Part shown: positions 17,368 to 26,257 of the stretch, in pieces
How the letters are laid out: each line of letters opens with the position of its first letter
Numbering within the stretch: position 1 is the stretch's first letter
Source of the DNA: Bacillota bacterium
GTDB taxonomy: Bacteria > Bacillota > UBA4882 > UBA8346
Assembly: GCA_023426245.1 (NCBI GenBank)
Contig: JAFABB010000004.1
Coordinates: 1 to 64,000 of the forward strand
Reading direction: 5' to 3'
Length of the DNA: 64,000 bases
The notes under the pieces: generated by a model
The model's input: the letters and a program-made list of their open reading frames with translations, nothing else
Database searches by the model: none
What the model was told of the DNA's origin: nothing
Made by a program: the position numbers and the translations under genes

Positions 17368-17856
17368 TTACTGGTACTCTCTTTCCATTTCCAGTAACTT
17401 TTCTTTCATTCCAATATACCCTTTTCCGATATATCCGGTCATTGCACCGTTTTTTCCAATCACCCGGTGGCAGGGAATAATAATTGGCAAGGGATTTCTG
17501 CGATTGGCTTGTCCCACAGCCCGGCAGCTGTCCGGTTTTCCGATAGCCCTGGCAACTTCGGCATAACTGCGGGTTTCCCCGTAGGGAATATTCTGTAATT
17601 CCTGCCAGACTTTCCGGGAAAATTCCGAACCTTGAATTGAAAGGGGCAGATCAAATTGTTTTCTTTGTCCGCCAAAATATTCCCCAATCTGCCGGACAGC
17701 CTCCCGACAACGGTTCTGATCTTTTATCGGCGCAAACTCCGCAACGCATTCTTGCCACCCTTCGGATGTTAATTCGATCCTATATACGCCGGTTTCATCC
17801 AGGATAATATGGATTATACCGAAAGGAGCTTGGTAGGTATTAAAAAAAAGCTTCAT
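17368..17856 (-). CDS. ogt: Methylated-DNA--protein-cysteine methyltransferase
   Basis: Repairs O6-methylguanine by moving the methyl group to its own cysteine. The 162-residue protein has the active-site motif PCHRVIG, the preceding helix-turn-helix region with IPYGETRSYAEVARAIGKP, the arginine finger region SCRAVGQANRRNP and the closing glycine-rich turn. The start is the ATG of MKLFFNTY, since GAAAGGAAA lies just upstream; an earlier in-frame ATG at 17895 is less likely. It follows the MFS gene's start by 42 bases on the same strand, so read-through from ogt into the exporter gene is possible. Confidence 0.93.
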   Translation of the reverse strand: MKLFFNTYQAPFGIIHIILDETGVYRIELTSEGWQECVAEFAPIKDQNRCREAVRQIGEYFGGQRKQFDLPLSIQGSEFSRKVWQELQNIPYGETRSYAEVARAIGKPDSCRAVGQANRRNPLPIIIPCHRVIGKNGAMTGYIGKGYIGMKEKLLEMEREYQ

Positions 17857-18018
17857 GGGAATTGTTTCCTTTCTCTTTGAGTATCCCCTTTTCACGATTA
17901 TATCATAAATGTCCGTAGTTAAAACTGACGGCTTATTTTGAACCTCTACTTATCAATTTTCATTTAGTCCCTAAAATATCCAAACTTATCTTGCCAAATA
18001 TCCACTTCAGAGTTTACA

Positions 18019-18774
18019 ATGAATAGGATGAATAATATAGCGCTACAATTTGGCCCCATTCAAATACATTGGTATGGTATTCTCGTTGCGTTGGCTTTTC
18101 TAACCGGTTATTGGTTGACCATCCATAATGGGAAGCTTTATGGGATAAACCCGGAAGTAATGGACAAGCTGCTGATTAAGTTGTTTATTGCGATTATTGT
18201 GGGAGCGCGCTTGGCTTTCGTCATTTCAAAATACCCTTTTTTCATTGCCAATCCCTGGGAAATCATCCGCGTTGACCATGGCGGCTTAGGATCTCATGGG
18301 GCAATGATCGTTGCCATGATCTTCGGTTATTTTTGGACCAAAAAAGCTAAAATTGCTTATTGGAAACTGGCTGATGCTGTGGCGCCCGGAATAACGCTGG
18401 GTCATATATTTGTCCGCATAGGCAATTTCATAAATGGTGAATTATACGGTCCACCGACGAACCTGCCTTGGGGTATAAAGTTTCCCTCGACTTCCGTACC
18501 GGTCCATCCCAGTCAATTATATGAAGTTCTGACTTCGATGATCGTTTTACCCTTCGCCATCCAATGGAGCAAAAGCCCAAAATACCCGGGATATGCATTT
18601 CTAAGGGTCATTTTAATTCATTCGCTCATCAGATTTTTGATGGATTTTTTCCGTCAAGATGCCCCTTTTCATGGCCATTTGGTTTTAACACAAATCATCG
18701 CCCTTAGTTTTGCAGTTGCAAGCTTAGGTTATATTCTGTATTTGGAAGTTTGGAAACATAAAACTGACTTCTAA
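18019..18774 (+). CDS. lgt: Prolipoprotein diacylglyceryl transferase
   Basis: Lgt moves a diacylglyceryl group from phosphatidylglycerol to the cysteine of prolipoproteins. The 251-residue membrane protein has about seven hydrophobic segments, the N-terminal IHWYGILVALAF, the Lgt signature VRIGNFINGELYGPPT, and VPVHPSQLYE with the histidine and glutamate of the family. The ribosome binding site is weak, so the second methionine (MNNIAL) could also be the start. It converges with the TonB-like gene eight bases away. It serves lipoproteins such as the ankyrin-Pal protein and GerC in this window. Confidence 0.94.
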   Translation: MNRMNNIALQFGPIQIHWYGILVALAFLTGYWLTIHNGKLYGINPEVMDKLLIKLFIAIIVGARLAFVISKYPFFIANPWEIIRVDHGGLGSHGAMIVAMIFGYFWTKKAKIAYWKLADAVAPGITLGHIFVRIGNFINGELYGPPTNLPWGIKFPSTSVPVHPSQLYEVLTSMIVLPFAIQWSKSPKYPGYAFLRVILIHSLIRFLMDFFRQDAPFHGHLVLTQIIALSFAVASLGYILYLEVWKHKTDF

Positions 18775-18782
18775 CTCCCACC

Positions 18783-19649
18783 TTATGATCTGGTTTTCGA
18801 TTTTAGAAACTTGACTGAAACTCCTGTTTGAACCCGGAAAGAAAAAACCAAATCAATGTAATAGCCTTCAAATATCATCGAGAACTTCCAGTTCCGTTCG
18901 ACCGAAGAAGTGGCTGCATAGTCCAGCCGTATATCTCCGGATGATTGCGTTATAATTGGCACGTCCAAACCGCCGTCGCCATTGACAAAAATCCGTATAG
19001 CCACATCTCCTTCTTTCCCTTCTTTCAGAGCATCCGGAGGATAGATTGGCATGGGCCCCTGAACCGTCACCATGGCCTTACCCGTTCCGAAACTTTGCGG
19101 TTTATGGAGACTTGGACTTTCAAAACCGGGTGCCTCTTCTAGACTCTCGCCGAGGGTGCTTTGCCCGCCATGTTTTTCCAAGGGATTGTGGGAAGCTGGT
19201 ACTTGTTTTTTAGGCGGTATAGCGGCTACTTTTGGTGGTTTATTGACTTTTGTCTCGAGTTTTCGGTTTCCGTCACCAGAAATTTGATTTTCCAACTTTT
19301 CCTTTGAATGGCCGGAAACCGCACTCCTTTCTTGTTTAGGTACTATAGCGGCACCTTTCGGAGGCTGATGCGGATTTACATTAGATTTTACTTCAGTTTT
19401 TCCTTGATTGGGCTGTCTGCTTTCCGGAGTTTTGAGTGTCATGGATTGATTGATTCTATTTTGGGGTTGAGGAAGGATTCCCCTCACAGAAGCTCCAGAA
19501 GAGATTTCCACCAAACCGACAGGAAATGTTTCTAATTGCGACGTTTCCGAAGCCAAGAGTCCAGGCAAATAAATCATCAATAAAAAAAAATGAACGGTTA
19601 ACGAAACAATTCCAGCTATAAAATAATTTCTTTGTTCCGTAAAATTCAT
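18783..19649 (-). CDS. TonB-like energy transducer
   Basis: A 288-residue protein with one membrane segment at about 11-33 (GIVSLTVHFFLLMIYLPG), a long proline- and lysine-rich middle (about 70-200, with repeats of PPKGAAI / PPKVAAI), and a C-terminal TonB fold: PIYPPDALKEGKEGDVAIRI, FVNGDGG and SSGDIRLDYAA. TonB spans the periplasm to pass proton-motive energy to outer-membrane receptors, so the gene implies an outer membrane. No exbB, exbD or TonB-dependent receptor is next to it. It lies 169 bases downstream of the ankyrin-Pal gene's terminator side, in the same orientation. It could also be a TolA-like protein serving a Pal partner. Confidence 0.82.
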   Translation of the reverse strand: MNFTEQRNYFIAGIVSLTVHFFLLMIYLPGLLASETSQLETFPVGLVEISSGASVRGILPQPQNRINQSMTLKTPESRQPNQGKTEVKSNVNPHQPPKGAAIVPKQERSAVSGHSKEKLENQISGDGNRKLETKVNKPPKVAAIPPKKQVPASHNPLEKHGGQSTLGESLEEAPGFESPSLHKPQSFGTGKAMVTVQGPMPIYPPDALKEGKEGDVAIRIFVNGDGGLDVPIITQSSGDIRLDYAATSSVERNWKFSMIFEGYYIDLVFSFRVQTGVSVKFLKSKTRS

Positions 19650-19768
19650 TCTACACTCTTCACCTCAAATAGGTTAATGCAACTTGAATGAAACTATCAG
19701 GAAAGTTGTATAGATATGAAGATCCGCACTTTCTCATTGTAACAAAACTTTATTCAAAAAAAATATTG

Positions 19769-19799
19769 CCCCGGTCCGCGTTTTAAAGGAGAACCGGGG
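19769..19799 (-). terminator. Terminator of the ankyrin-Pal gene
   Basis: CCCCGGT pairs with ACCGGGG; on the minus strand CAATATTTTTTTT follows. It separates the ankyrin-Pal gene from the TonB-like gene. Confidence 0.7.
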
Positions 19800-19817
19800 T
19801 CTACTAAGCAGTTTAAA

Positions 19818-20843
19818 TTATTTTATCGTCTCTGTCAACACTTGGTCCCCGGAAAGCTTGGTATCCCACATTAAAATGTCCACCCGCCGGTTATAACTAT
19901 GGGAGGCTTCGTCATGGCCGGTTTTTAACGGGTGATCCTTTCCGTAAGCATATACAACGAAATGATCTCCGGCAACACCTCTCCCGGTCAAGTATTTTTT
20001 CACTACGGCGGCGCGCTGTGCCGATAGATCAATATTATAATCCCGGCTTCCGCGTTCATCGGCATGAGCGCCTAAAATAACATAGAGATTGGGGTTGTCT
20101 TTTAAAATTGCCAGGTTATCCGTTAAAGCCTTTGCTTGATCGTCCCGGATTACCGACTTGTCAAAATCAAAAAAGATTGATGATAACTGTTTATTCAATG
20201 ATCCTTTATCCTGGGGCGAAGTTATCACCGGAGCTTCTGGAGTTGGGGCCACCGCTGTTTCCGGAGCCTTAGTAGCTACGGGAGTCTCTGTTACAGCCTT
20301 CTTCCCCCAATTGCTTAATAAGTCGACCATTGCGGCCTGATTGTTATCCCGGGCAATTTGTAAGGCAGTTTTGCCGTTCCGATCGACAGCATTTAAATCT
20401 GCCCCGTTTTCCAGGAGGAGCTTGGCGATTTCAAGATAGCCTTTTTCTGCCGCATACATCAATGCAGTCCTTCCATTATTATCGGCGATATTTGGATCAG
20501 CTCCGCTTTTTAAGAGGATTTGGGCAACTTCAAAATGACCTTTTTCAGTGGCGTATATTAACGCTGTTTTACCGTCTTGATCTTTGGCATTAACGTCCGC
20601 GCCTTTATCTATAAGTAACTTGGCGATATCAGCATGTCCCAAATAGGCAGCCAGCATCAGCAGGGATTTTCCGTCTTCGGTTTTTAAGTTCGGACTTACG
20701 CCCTTGTCGAGTAAGCTTTGTACTTTGGCCGTGTCACCATTAGCGACCGCCGTGGCTATAGCTTTTTCATTGTTGGAACAACCGGCTAAAAAAACCATCA
20801 TGATAATTCCTAGGACCACTAGCAACTTGTAAAAGGGTTTCAT
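19818..20843 (-). CDS. Ankyrin-repeat lipoprotein with OmpA/Pal domain
   Basis: A 341-residue lipoprotein. The signal ends in FLAGC with the lipid cysteine at 22. Residues about 25-180 hold five ankyrin repeats (GKTALIYATEKGHFEVAQIL, GRTALMYAAEKG and others). A linker rich in Thr, Pro and Ala (about 181-215) leads to an OmpA/Pal domain: FFDFDKSVIR at 224-233, GAHADERGSRDYN at 258-270, AQRAAVVKKYL at 275-285 and YNRRVDI at 317-323. The aspartate at 262 and arginine at 277 match the diaminopimelate-binding pair of Pal. The domain should tether the outer membrane to peptidoglycan; the ankyrin part probably binds a protein in the periplasm. Such a fusion is unusual. Confidence 0.9.
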   Translation of the reverse strand: MKPFYKLLVVLGIIMMVFLAGCSNNEKAIATAVANGDTAKVQSLLDKGVSPNLKTEDGKSLLMLAAYLGHADIAKLLIDKGADVNAKDQDGKTALIYATEKGHFEVAQILLKSGADPNIADNNGRTALMYAAEKGYLEIAKLLLENGADLNAVDRNGKTALQIARDNNQAAMVDLLSNWGKKAVTETPVATKAPETAVAPTPEAPVITSPQDKGSLNKQLSSIFFDFDKSVIRDDQAKALTDNLAILKDNPNLYVILGAHADERGSRDYNIDLSAQRAAVVKKYLTGRGVAGDHFVVYAYGKDHPLKTGHDEASHSYNRRVDILMWDTKLSGDQVLTETIK

Positions 20844-21026
20844 AATTTTTCTCCCACCTTTTCCTAAAATTGTTTTAATTTTAAAACTTACTCCAACAAA
20901 AAAAGAATATATCCTTACTTTAACATATTTTTATTATATTTACTTCTTAACATTTTGTCAATAAGTGGACCGTCATTCTCTGGAATAAGATCGCCCTTAT
21001 CCCCCTTTCCGTAATTTTACAATATT

Positions 21027-21061
21027 AAAAAACGCCTGTACAACCTTAATTAGGCGTTTTT
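21027..21061. terminator. Bidirectional terminator after the SDR gene
   Basis: AAAAACGCCT and AGGCGTTTTT form a ten-base stem. On the minus strand TTTTTT follows, ending the short-chain dehydrogenase gene. Confidence 0.85.
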
Positions 21062-21092
21062 ACTTCCTCCAAACCAATATATGATTCATTTC

Positions 21093-21992
21093 TTACGAAT
21101 CGACAATGAATCCGCCGTTGACATGAATGGTTTGGCCCGACACGTACCTGGAGTCGTTGGATGCCAGGTAAACATAGGCCGGTGCCAGTTCAAAAGGCTG
21201 GCCCGCCCGCTTCATCGGAGTATCAAGTCCGAATTTGCCGACCTTTTCAGCGGAAAAACTTGAAACAATTAAGGGAGTCCAAATAGGACCCGGGGCAACA
21301 GCATTGACGCGGATTCCTTTGCTTATCAACGATAATGATAACGAGCGGGTAAAAGAAACCACTGCTCCTTTAGTGGAAGAGTAGTCGATTAAATCCGGCT
21401 GACCCTGGTATGCCGTAATCGAAGCAGTATTAATGATTGCCGATCCCAGTTTCAAATGGGGTAAAGCCGCCTTGGTCATATAGAAGTAAGAAAAAATGTT
21501 AGTTTTGAAGGTATTCTCTAGTTGTTCGTCGGAAACATCCAAAATACTGGCTTGAGGAAATTGGACCCCGGCATTATTTACCAAAATATCAAGCCGGCAA
21601 AAACTGCGGATCACTTTGGCAACGACTTCCCGGTTAAAATGCGGCTCCCGCAAATCTCCCTCTATTGCCAGACAGTCTCCGCCGATTTGTTCAATATATT
21701 TCTTGGTTTCAGCTGCATCTTCCCGTTCATATAAATAAACGATGGCAACTGCCGCACCTTCTTTTGCAAATGCAACGGAAACCGCCCTCCCAATTCCACT
21801 ATCTCCACCGCTAACAATGGCCACCCTGCCCTCCAGCTTCCCACTGCCCCGATAACCTTCATAATCGAAAATCGGCCTGGGATTCATTAAATATTCTAAT
21901 CCGGGTTGCTGGTCCTGGTGTTGAGGTGGAAAAGCAACCGGTGTATCTTTACAACTCCGTTCATGACCAAAATAAGGATATACCGGATACAA
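21093..21992 (-). CDS. Short-chain dehydrogenase, YhdF/YhxC type
   Basis: A 299-residue NAD(P)-dependent oxidoreductase of the group often found in general-stress and spore genes of bacilli. The N-terminal tail with PPQHQDQQPG and LMNPRPIF is typical of the group. The Rossmann motif is GGDSGIGRAV, followed by NNAG and the catalytic YSSTKGA (Tyr and Lys) with an upstream serine in INTAS. The end SGQTIHVNGG is standard. The start is taken as TTG at 21992, because AAAGGAG lies eight bases before it and the family starts near here; the frame stays open further upstream. Substrate is unknown. Confidence 0.9.
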   Translation of the reverse strand: MYPVYPYFGHERSCKDTPVAFPPQHQDQQPGLEYLMNPRPIFDYEGYRGSGKLEGRVAIVSGGDSGIGRAVSVAFAKEGAAVAIVYLYEREDAAETKKYIEQIGGDCLAIEGDLREPHFNREVVAKVIRSFCRLDILVNNAGVQFPQASILDVSDEQLENTFKTNIFSYFYMTKAALPHLKLGSAIINTASITAYQGQPDLIDYSSTKGAVVSFTRSLSLSLISKGIRVNAVAPGPIWTPLIVSSFSAEKVGKFGLDTPMKRAGQPFELAPAYVYLASNDSRYVSGQTIHVNGGFIVDS

Positions 21993-22070
21993 GTCGCTCA
22001 CTCCTTTCTGGCAACAATCACCAAAACTCAATTGAATACTAAACCATCCAATCGAACCTTGGGTAATCAT

Positions 22071-22493
22071 TTATAAGTAATATATGTCTATGAAATATAG
22101 GCTGTGAGTCCTTGTCAACCGGATGTTTACTAAAAATAATACCAACCCGTTTTCACCCATCCACTATTCATTCCGCAATATCCCGCCGCAAAATTGCCCC
22201 ATCGGTATAAAACCCGGGATTTGTTTTCTGAAGGCGAAATCCTTGGATAATTATGACTTGAACCTAGGCGAAATTCCCTAATTATGATTCATATAATATC
22301 CTATCAAGCTACCAAAAATCTTTTAAAGCGGGCTCTCCTCGAATCGGGAAAAACAACATGATGTCAGGAAATTCAACCCTTCTTGACCACGTTCTTTACT
22401 CCGTCACCCCTTCCTGAATCGGGAAGGGGTGACGGGCTTCCCAGAGGAAATTTATTGATAAACTTCCTACTATATCTTAAGGAGGCAAAGGGA
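22071..22493. other. Divergent intergenic region with palindrome
   Basis: About 420 bases between the minus-strand dehydrogenase and the plus-strand ferritin-like gene. It holds a minus-strand TTGACA at 22118-22113 without a good -10 partner, the perfect palindrome at 22401-22435, and a related half (TCCTCGAATCGGGAA) near 22336. No coding frame was accepted. Confidence 0.5.
22401..22435. repeat. Perfect 14-bp palindrome, REP-like
   Basis: CCGTCACCCCTTCC, loop TGAATCG, GGAAGGGGTGACGG. The stem is perfect and GC-rich, without a T-run. It lies 58 bases before the ferritin-like gene. The pattern resembles repetitive extragenic palindromes; copies elsewhere in the genome could not be checked. Confidence 0.65.
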
Positions 22494-22928
22494 ATGGATT
22501 TTTATACCTATGAGAATATGGCTCCCGAATATCGGGACGCCCTCGAGGCTGATATTGAAAAGGCCATCAATGGGGAATATAGCGCAATTGCTTGTTATCA
22601 GAAATTGGTCAAGGCGGCTTCTACCGATGAAGAAAAAAAGGTTATCGGGGAAATCCGCGAAGATGAGATCAAACATTTCCGGGAATTTAGTCAAATTTAT
22701 TTCGCCATGACCGGGAGAAATTACCGGCCCAGGATTACCGAGGAATGCCCTGCCGATTACCGTGAAGGCCTGCGGGCAGCCTTTAAAGACGAGCAGGAGA
22801 CCGTGGACTTTTATATGGAAATTGCGGATAAAGCCGGTGATCCGTTTATTGCCGAACGGTTTCGCCGCGCGGCATCAGACGAACAACACCATGCGGTATG
22901 GTTTTCTTTTTTCTATTATAACATCTAG
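22494..22928 (+). CDS. Ferritin-like / rubrerythrin-type diiron protein
   Basis: A 144-residue four-helix protein with two copies of the diiron pattern: NGEYSAIACYQKL followed by EDEIKHFREF, and DEQETVDFYMEI followed by SDEQHHAVWF. The glutamates and the ExxH pairs give the ligands of a dinuclear iron site. No C-terminal rubredoxin domain is present, so it is not a full rubrerythrin; roles in peroxide removal or iron handling are likely. AAGGAGG lies before the ATG at 22494. It has its own terminator at 23026. Confidence 0.85.
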   Translation: MDFYTYENMAPEYRDALEADIEKAINGEYSAIACYQKLVKAASTDEEKKVIGEIREDEIKHFREFSQIYFAMTGRNYRPRITEECPADYREGLRAAFKDEQETVDFYMEIADKAGDPFIAERFRRAASDEQHHAVWFSFFYYNI

Positions 22929-23025
22929 CACCCGTGTTGCTGAAAATTTGGCCCCATCAAGTATGTATTTTGAAAAGGAATCTATGAAGCTGGTTACCTC
23001 TTTGCAGATACTTAAAGGGTAATCT

Positions 23026-23053
23026 GAAACAGAAGGTTCCTGTTTCGTTTTTT
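23026..23053 (+). terminator. Terminator of the ferritin-like gene
   Basis: GAAACAG pairs with CTGTTTC around AAGGTTC and is followed by GTTTTTT. Confidence 0.8.
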
Positions 23054-23156
23054 ACCCTCTCACACAGTATCCCGCTTAAGCCACGCTCTTCTTAATTTTC
23101 TGGTTCATGGAGAATAACAACTTCAACAACTATTGAATGCCTTTCCAAAGCTACTA

Positions 23157-23165
23157 TGTTATAAT
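23157..23165 (+). promoter_or_regulatory. Extended -10 promoter of the rhaT-like gene
   Basis: TGTTATAAT is a perfect extended -10 element (TGn then TATAAT), 47 bases before the ATG at 23212. No strong -35 is needed for such promoters and none is seen. Confidence 0.55.
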
Positions 23166-23211
23166 GAAATCGAGCTTGATTCTATTATTCTATATTTTAT
23201 GGAGCAACTTG

Positions 23212-24235
23212 ATGATAACTTCTCATATCGCTTTAGGCTTAATTTTCGGGATTTGTTCCGGTGTACTTTCCGGTTCTTACGGCGTGGGTATGAAAAAAAT
23301 TAAGGACTGGAATTGGGAAAATACTTGGCTAACTTATTCTTTTTGGGCCCTGCTGGTCTTCCCTTTTGTTTTGGCATTGACCACGGTTCCTGATTTTTGG
23401 AATGTTATCGGTTCAGTACCCTTTAGGATTCTTGGACTGATTTTCATGCTGGGAGCCGGTTGGGGGTTAGCGAATATTGGTTTCGGGATTGGCCTCCGCG
23501 AAATTGGGATTGCTCTTACTTCCGTTATCGTCATCGGTATCGGGAATGTCTTGGGTACTATCTCTCCGCTTGTCATTTATCATCACGAGAGCTTGTGGAA
23601 GCCGGTGGGAATATGCATCATTTGTGGGGCATTCATATCCGTTCTTGGAATTATCTTAAGTTCGCTGGAATCCCGGTCATCTTCTGAAAACAAGCCCCAA
23701 TCTCTTATACGGAAAACTGTTCATTATAAAGTAATCTTCATTTGCGTCTGTGCCGGTATTCTTGGTATATTTTTCAATTTTGCTTTAATTGTGGGAAAAC
23801 CCTTGGCGAATTTGGCAATTTTACACGGAGCCAAGTTGCAAAACGCCTCCAATGTTACCTGGTTTATTACCCTTTTGGGAGGATTTACAGTATCCGCAAT
23901 TTATTGCTCATTTCTACTGATAAAAAACCACACCTTTCAATTTTTCAGGGCTAAAAAGTCAGTGGTCAACTGCTTCTTTCACCGCTCTGATGGGACTCAT
24001 CTGGTTCGGCGGGACAACTCTTTACGGAATATCCGTTCTTTATTTCGGTAAATTCGGACCTTCCATCGGCTGGCCCATCTTTCAAAGCGTACAGATCCTG
24101 GCCGCCAATCTCTTAAGTATTATTACCGGAGAATGGAATCATTTAAACAAGAAAACATTTTATTCGCGCCTGGCGGGAATTGCTTTGCTGGTAAGCGGGA
24201 TCATTATCACCAGCGCAGCTGGGAAATTGGCCTAA
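23212..24235 (+). pseudogene. RhaT-family sugar-proton symporter with a frameshift
   Basis: The protein belongs to the L-rhamnose-proton symporter family of ten-segment membrane transporters. The first frame gives LIFGICSGVLSGSYGVGMKK, WENTWLTYSFWALLVFPF and ANIGFGIGLREIG, all typical. At about 23941 the match leaves this frame and continues in the next one as FSGLKSQWSTASFTALMGL and GPSIGWPIFQSVQILAANL to 24235. A single extra T in the run TTTTT (23941-23945) explains it; with that base removed the protein is about 340 residues, normal for the family. GGAG lies seven bases before the ATG. It may be a true inactivated gene, a phase-variable tract or a sequencing error. No rhamnose catabolic genes are adjacent. 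Confidence 0.85.
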
Positions 24236-24312
24236 AATCACCCCCCTTCAAGTGCTAAGTCATGAAAACAATCCCAACCTCCGCAGCTGCATTTAATTAG
24301 CCCAGAGTACTC

Positions 24313-26145
24313 TCACTTTTCTCCCATATTCCGCTTTAAAAAAACCTCCATGGCTCGATAGAAATCAAAGCGATTCTCCTCATTATGAAAGCCATGGCCT
24401 TCGTTTTCCTTGATCAGATATTCCACCTCCACTCCCCGCTTGCGAAGAGCTTCCACGATCTGGTCGGCTTCATTGATATTCACCCTGGGATCCTGAGCGC
24501 CCTGGACTACCAAAAGCGGGACTTGAATTTTATCCGCGTGGAAAACCGGTGAGACATCATGAAGGAGCTCTTGATCTTTTTCCGGGTTTCCCACCATCAT
24601 ATAAAACCGTTCAAGGGTAGGTTTCCAATAAGGGGGGATTGTATTCATAAAGGTAAAAAGATTGGATACACCGCAATAGTCGACCCCGCAGGCATATAAG
24701 TCCGGCGTGAAGGTTAAACCGGCCAGAGTAGCATATCCCCCGTAACTTCCGCCGTAAATGGCAATCTGCTTCGGATTGGCAATTCCTTGTTTAATCACCC
24801 AGCTCACACCGTCACTGATATCATCCTGCATTTTCCGTCCCCATTGTTTGAACGAAGCTTCCCAAAACTTCCGCCCATATCCGGTAGAACCTCGGAAATT
24901 AATCTGAAGTACCGCAAAACCCCGGTTTGCCAAAAATTGAGCTTCGGCATTAAAACCCCAATTATCCCTGGACCAAGGTCCGCCATGGGGATTGACCACG
25001 ACCGGCAAATTTTTTGTTCCCATGCCGCGGGGCAAGGTAATATACCCATGAATCAAGAGGCCGTCCCGGGACATATAAACAATCGGTTTCATCTCACCCA
25101 TTAGCTTTTCCGGGAGCCAGGGACTGATGGCTCCCAAATGGGTCATCTGATCACGAACAGCATCGTATAAATAATAATTACCCCTGGAACGATCACTATA
25201 TTGCCGCAAGATATATAAATCTTCATTTTTACTATGATCCACCATTGCTATCTCATCCTGGGGCAAATGACGGCGGATTTTATTAAAAATTTGTTCCGTA
25301 TAGAAATCTAAGAATTTAAGTTTAGGTTTCCAAGTGGTATAGGTGATATAGGTCAATACTTTACGTTTCCGGGAGTAATGTAAATTGGATACATCAACCT
25401 CGGGTTCCTCAAAAATTGAAGATATTTCCCGGCCACTGGCAGGATCCAATTCCACAATCGCTGTTTTATCCCGATTCATATTAGATGACGCATAAACCGT
25501 CCTGTTATTCCATGCAAAAAATAAAGGATTAACAGTCACCTGAAAACTGGTGGTCAATACCGGCTGAAAGGACTGGTCCTCATTTTCCCGGTATAACAGG
25601 ATATTATTTGTACCGTCGTAAGCCACTGCGATGCGAACTCTGCCCTGATGGTCCGTTAGCCATCCCTCAATGTTGCCGGGATTTTCGGCCACCATTTTTA
25701 ATTCTCCGCTGAAGACATTGAGGCGGTAGACGTCAAATATTTGACGATTCCGCTGATTAAGGCCGATAATTATTTCATTTTCCTGTTCTTCCAAATCGTC
25801 ATAGATTTCAGCCCGGACTCCGGGAAATGGCGTCAAATCTCTCGGGTTCTTCCCATTCCAATCAACGGCAACGATATGAAAATTCTCGTCTCCATTAAAA
25901 TCTTTGCGATAAATGATCCGGTGGTTCCCTTTCCAAAAATAACTTGCAATATCCCGATTGGTTTCGGAAGTGACCCGCTCGGTCACCCCGGTATAAAGTT
26001 TTTGTACAAATACATTCATCCGGTTTTGATAAGGACTCAAAAAAGAGAGTTGGGTTCCATCGGGAGATATTTGATAGCTACTTTTATCGGGATTTCTGAA
26101 AAAATCCTCTAGTGGAGTTTCTCCCTTTGATAATGACTGGTTCAT
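24313..26145 (-). CDS. S9 family prolyl oligopeptidase-like peptidase
   Basis: A 610-residue cytoplasmic serine peptidase or acylaminoacyl-peptidase. Residues about 20-340 form a beta-propeller (repeated strands such as GNHRIIYRKDFNGDENFHI), and the C-terminal alpha/beta-hydrolase domain holds the catalytic serine in YGGSYGGYATLAG, the aspartate in GAQDPRVN and the histidine in NEGHGFHNEEN. HGGPWSRDNWGF supplies the oxyanion region. No signal peptide is seen. It is a single gene, divergent from uvsE, with AAGGAT next to the ATG. Confidence 0.93.
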   Translation of the reverse strand: MNQSLSKGETPLEDFFRNPDKSSYQISPDGTQLSFLSPYQNRMNVFVQKLYTGVTERVTSETNRDIASYFWKGNHRIIYRKDFNGDENFHIVAVDWNGKNPRDLTPFPGVRAEIYDDLEEQENEIIIGLNQRNRQIFDVYRLNVFSGELKMVAENPGNIEGWLTDHQGRVRIAVAYDGTNNILLYRENEDQSFQPVLTTSFQVTVNPLFFAWNNRTVYASSNMNRDKTAIVELDPASGREISSIFEEPEVDVSNLHYSRKRKVLTYITYTTWKPKLKFLDFYTEQIFNKIRRHLPQDEIAMVDHSKNEDLYILRQYSDRSRGNYYLYDAVRDQMTHLGAISPWLPEKLMGEMKPIVYMSRDGLLIHGYITLPRGMGTKNLPVVVNPHGGPWSRDNWGFNAEAQFLANRGFAVLQINFRGSTGYGRKFWEASFKQWGRKMQDDISDGVSWVIKQGIANPKQIAIYGGSYGGYATLAGLTFTPDLYACGVDYCGVSNLFTFMNTIPPYWKPTLERFYMMVGNPEKDQELLHDVSPVFHADKIQVPLLVVQGAQDPRVNINEADQIVEALRKRGVEVEYLIKENEGHGFHNEENRFDFYRAMEVFLKRNMGEK

Positions 26146-26257
26146 ATCCTTGCCCCCTATCGGCGTGCCTGCTCATTTTAAAAAAATTATCATAGCCGTA
26201 TATATTTTATTAAAAAAATAGATGATGATGACCAGAAAAGTTAAAGAAGGTATAATA

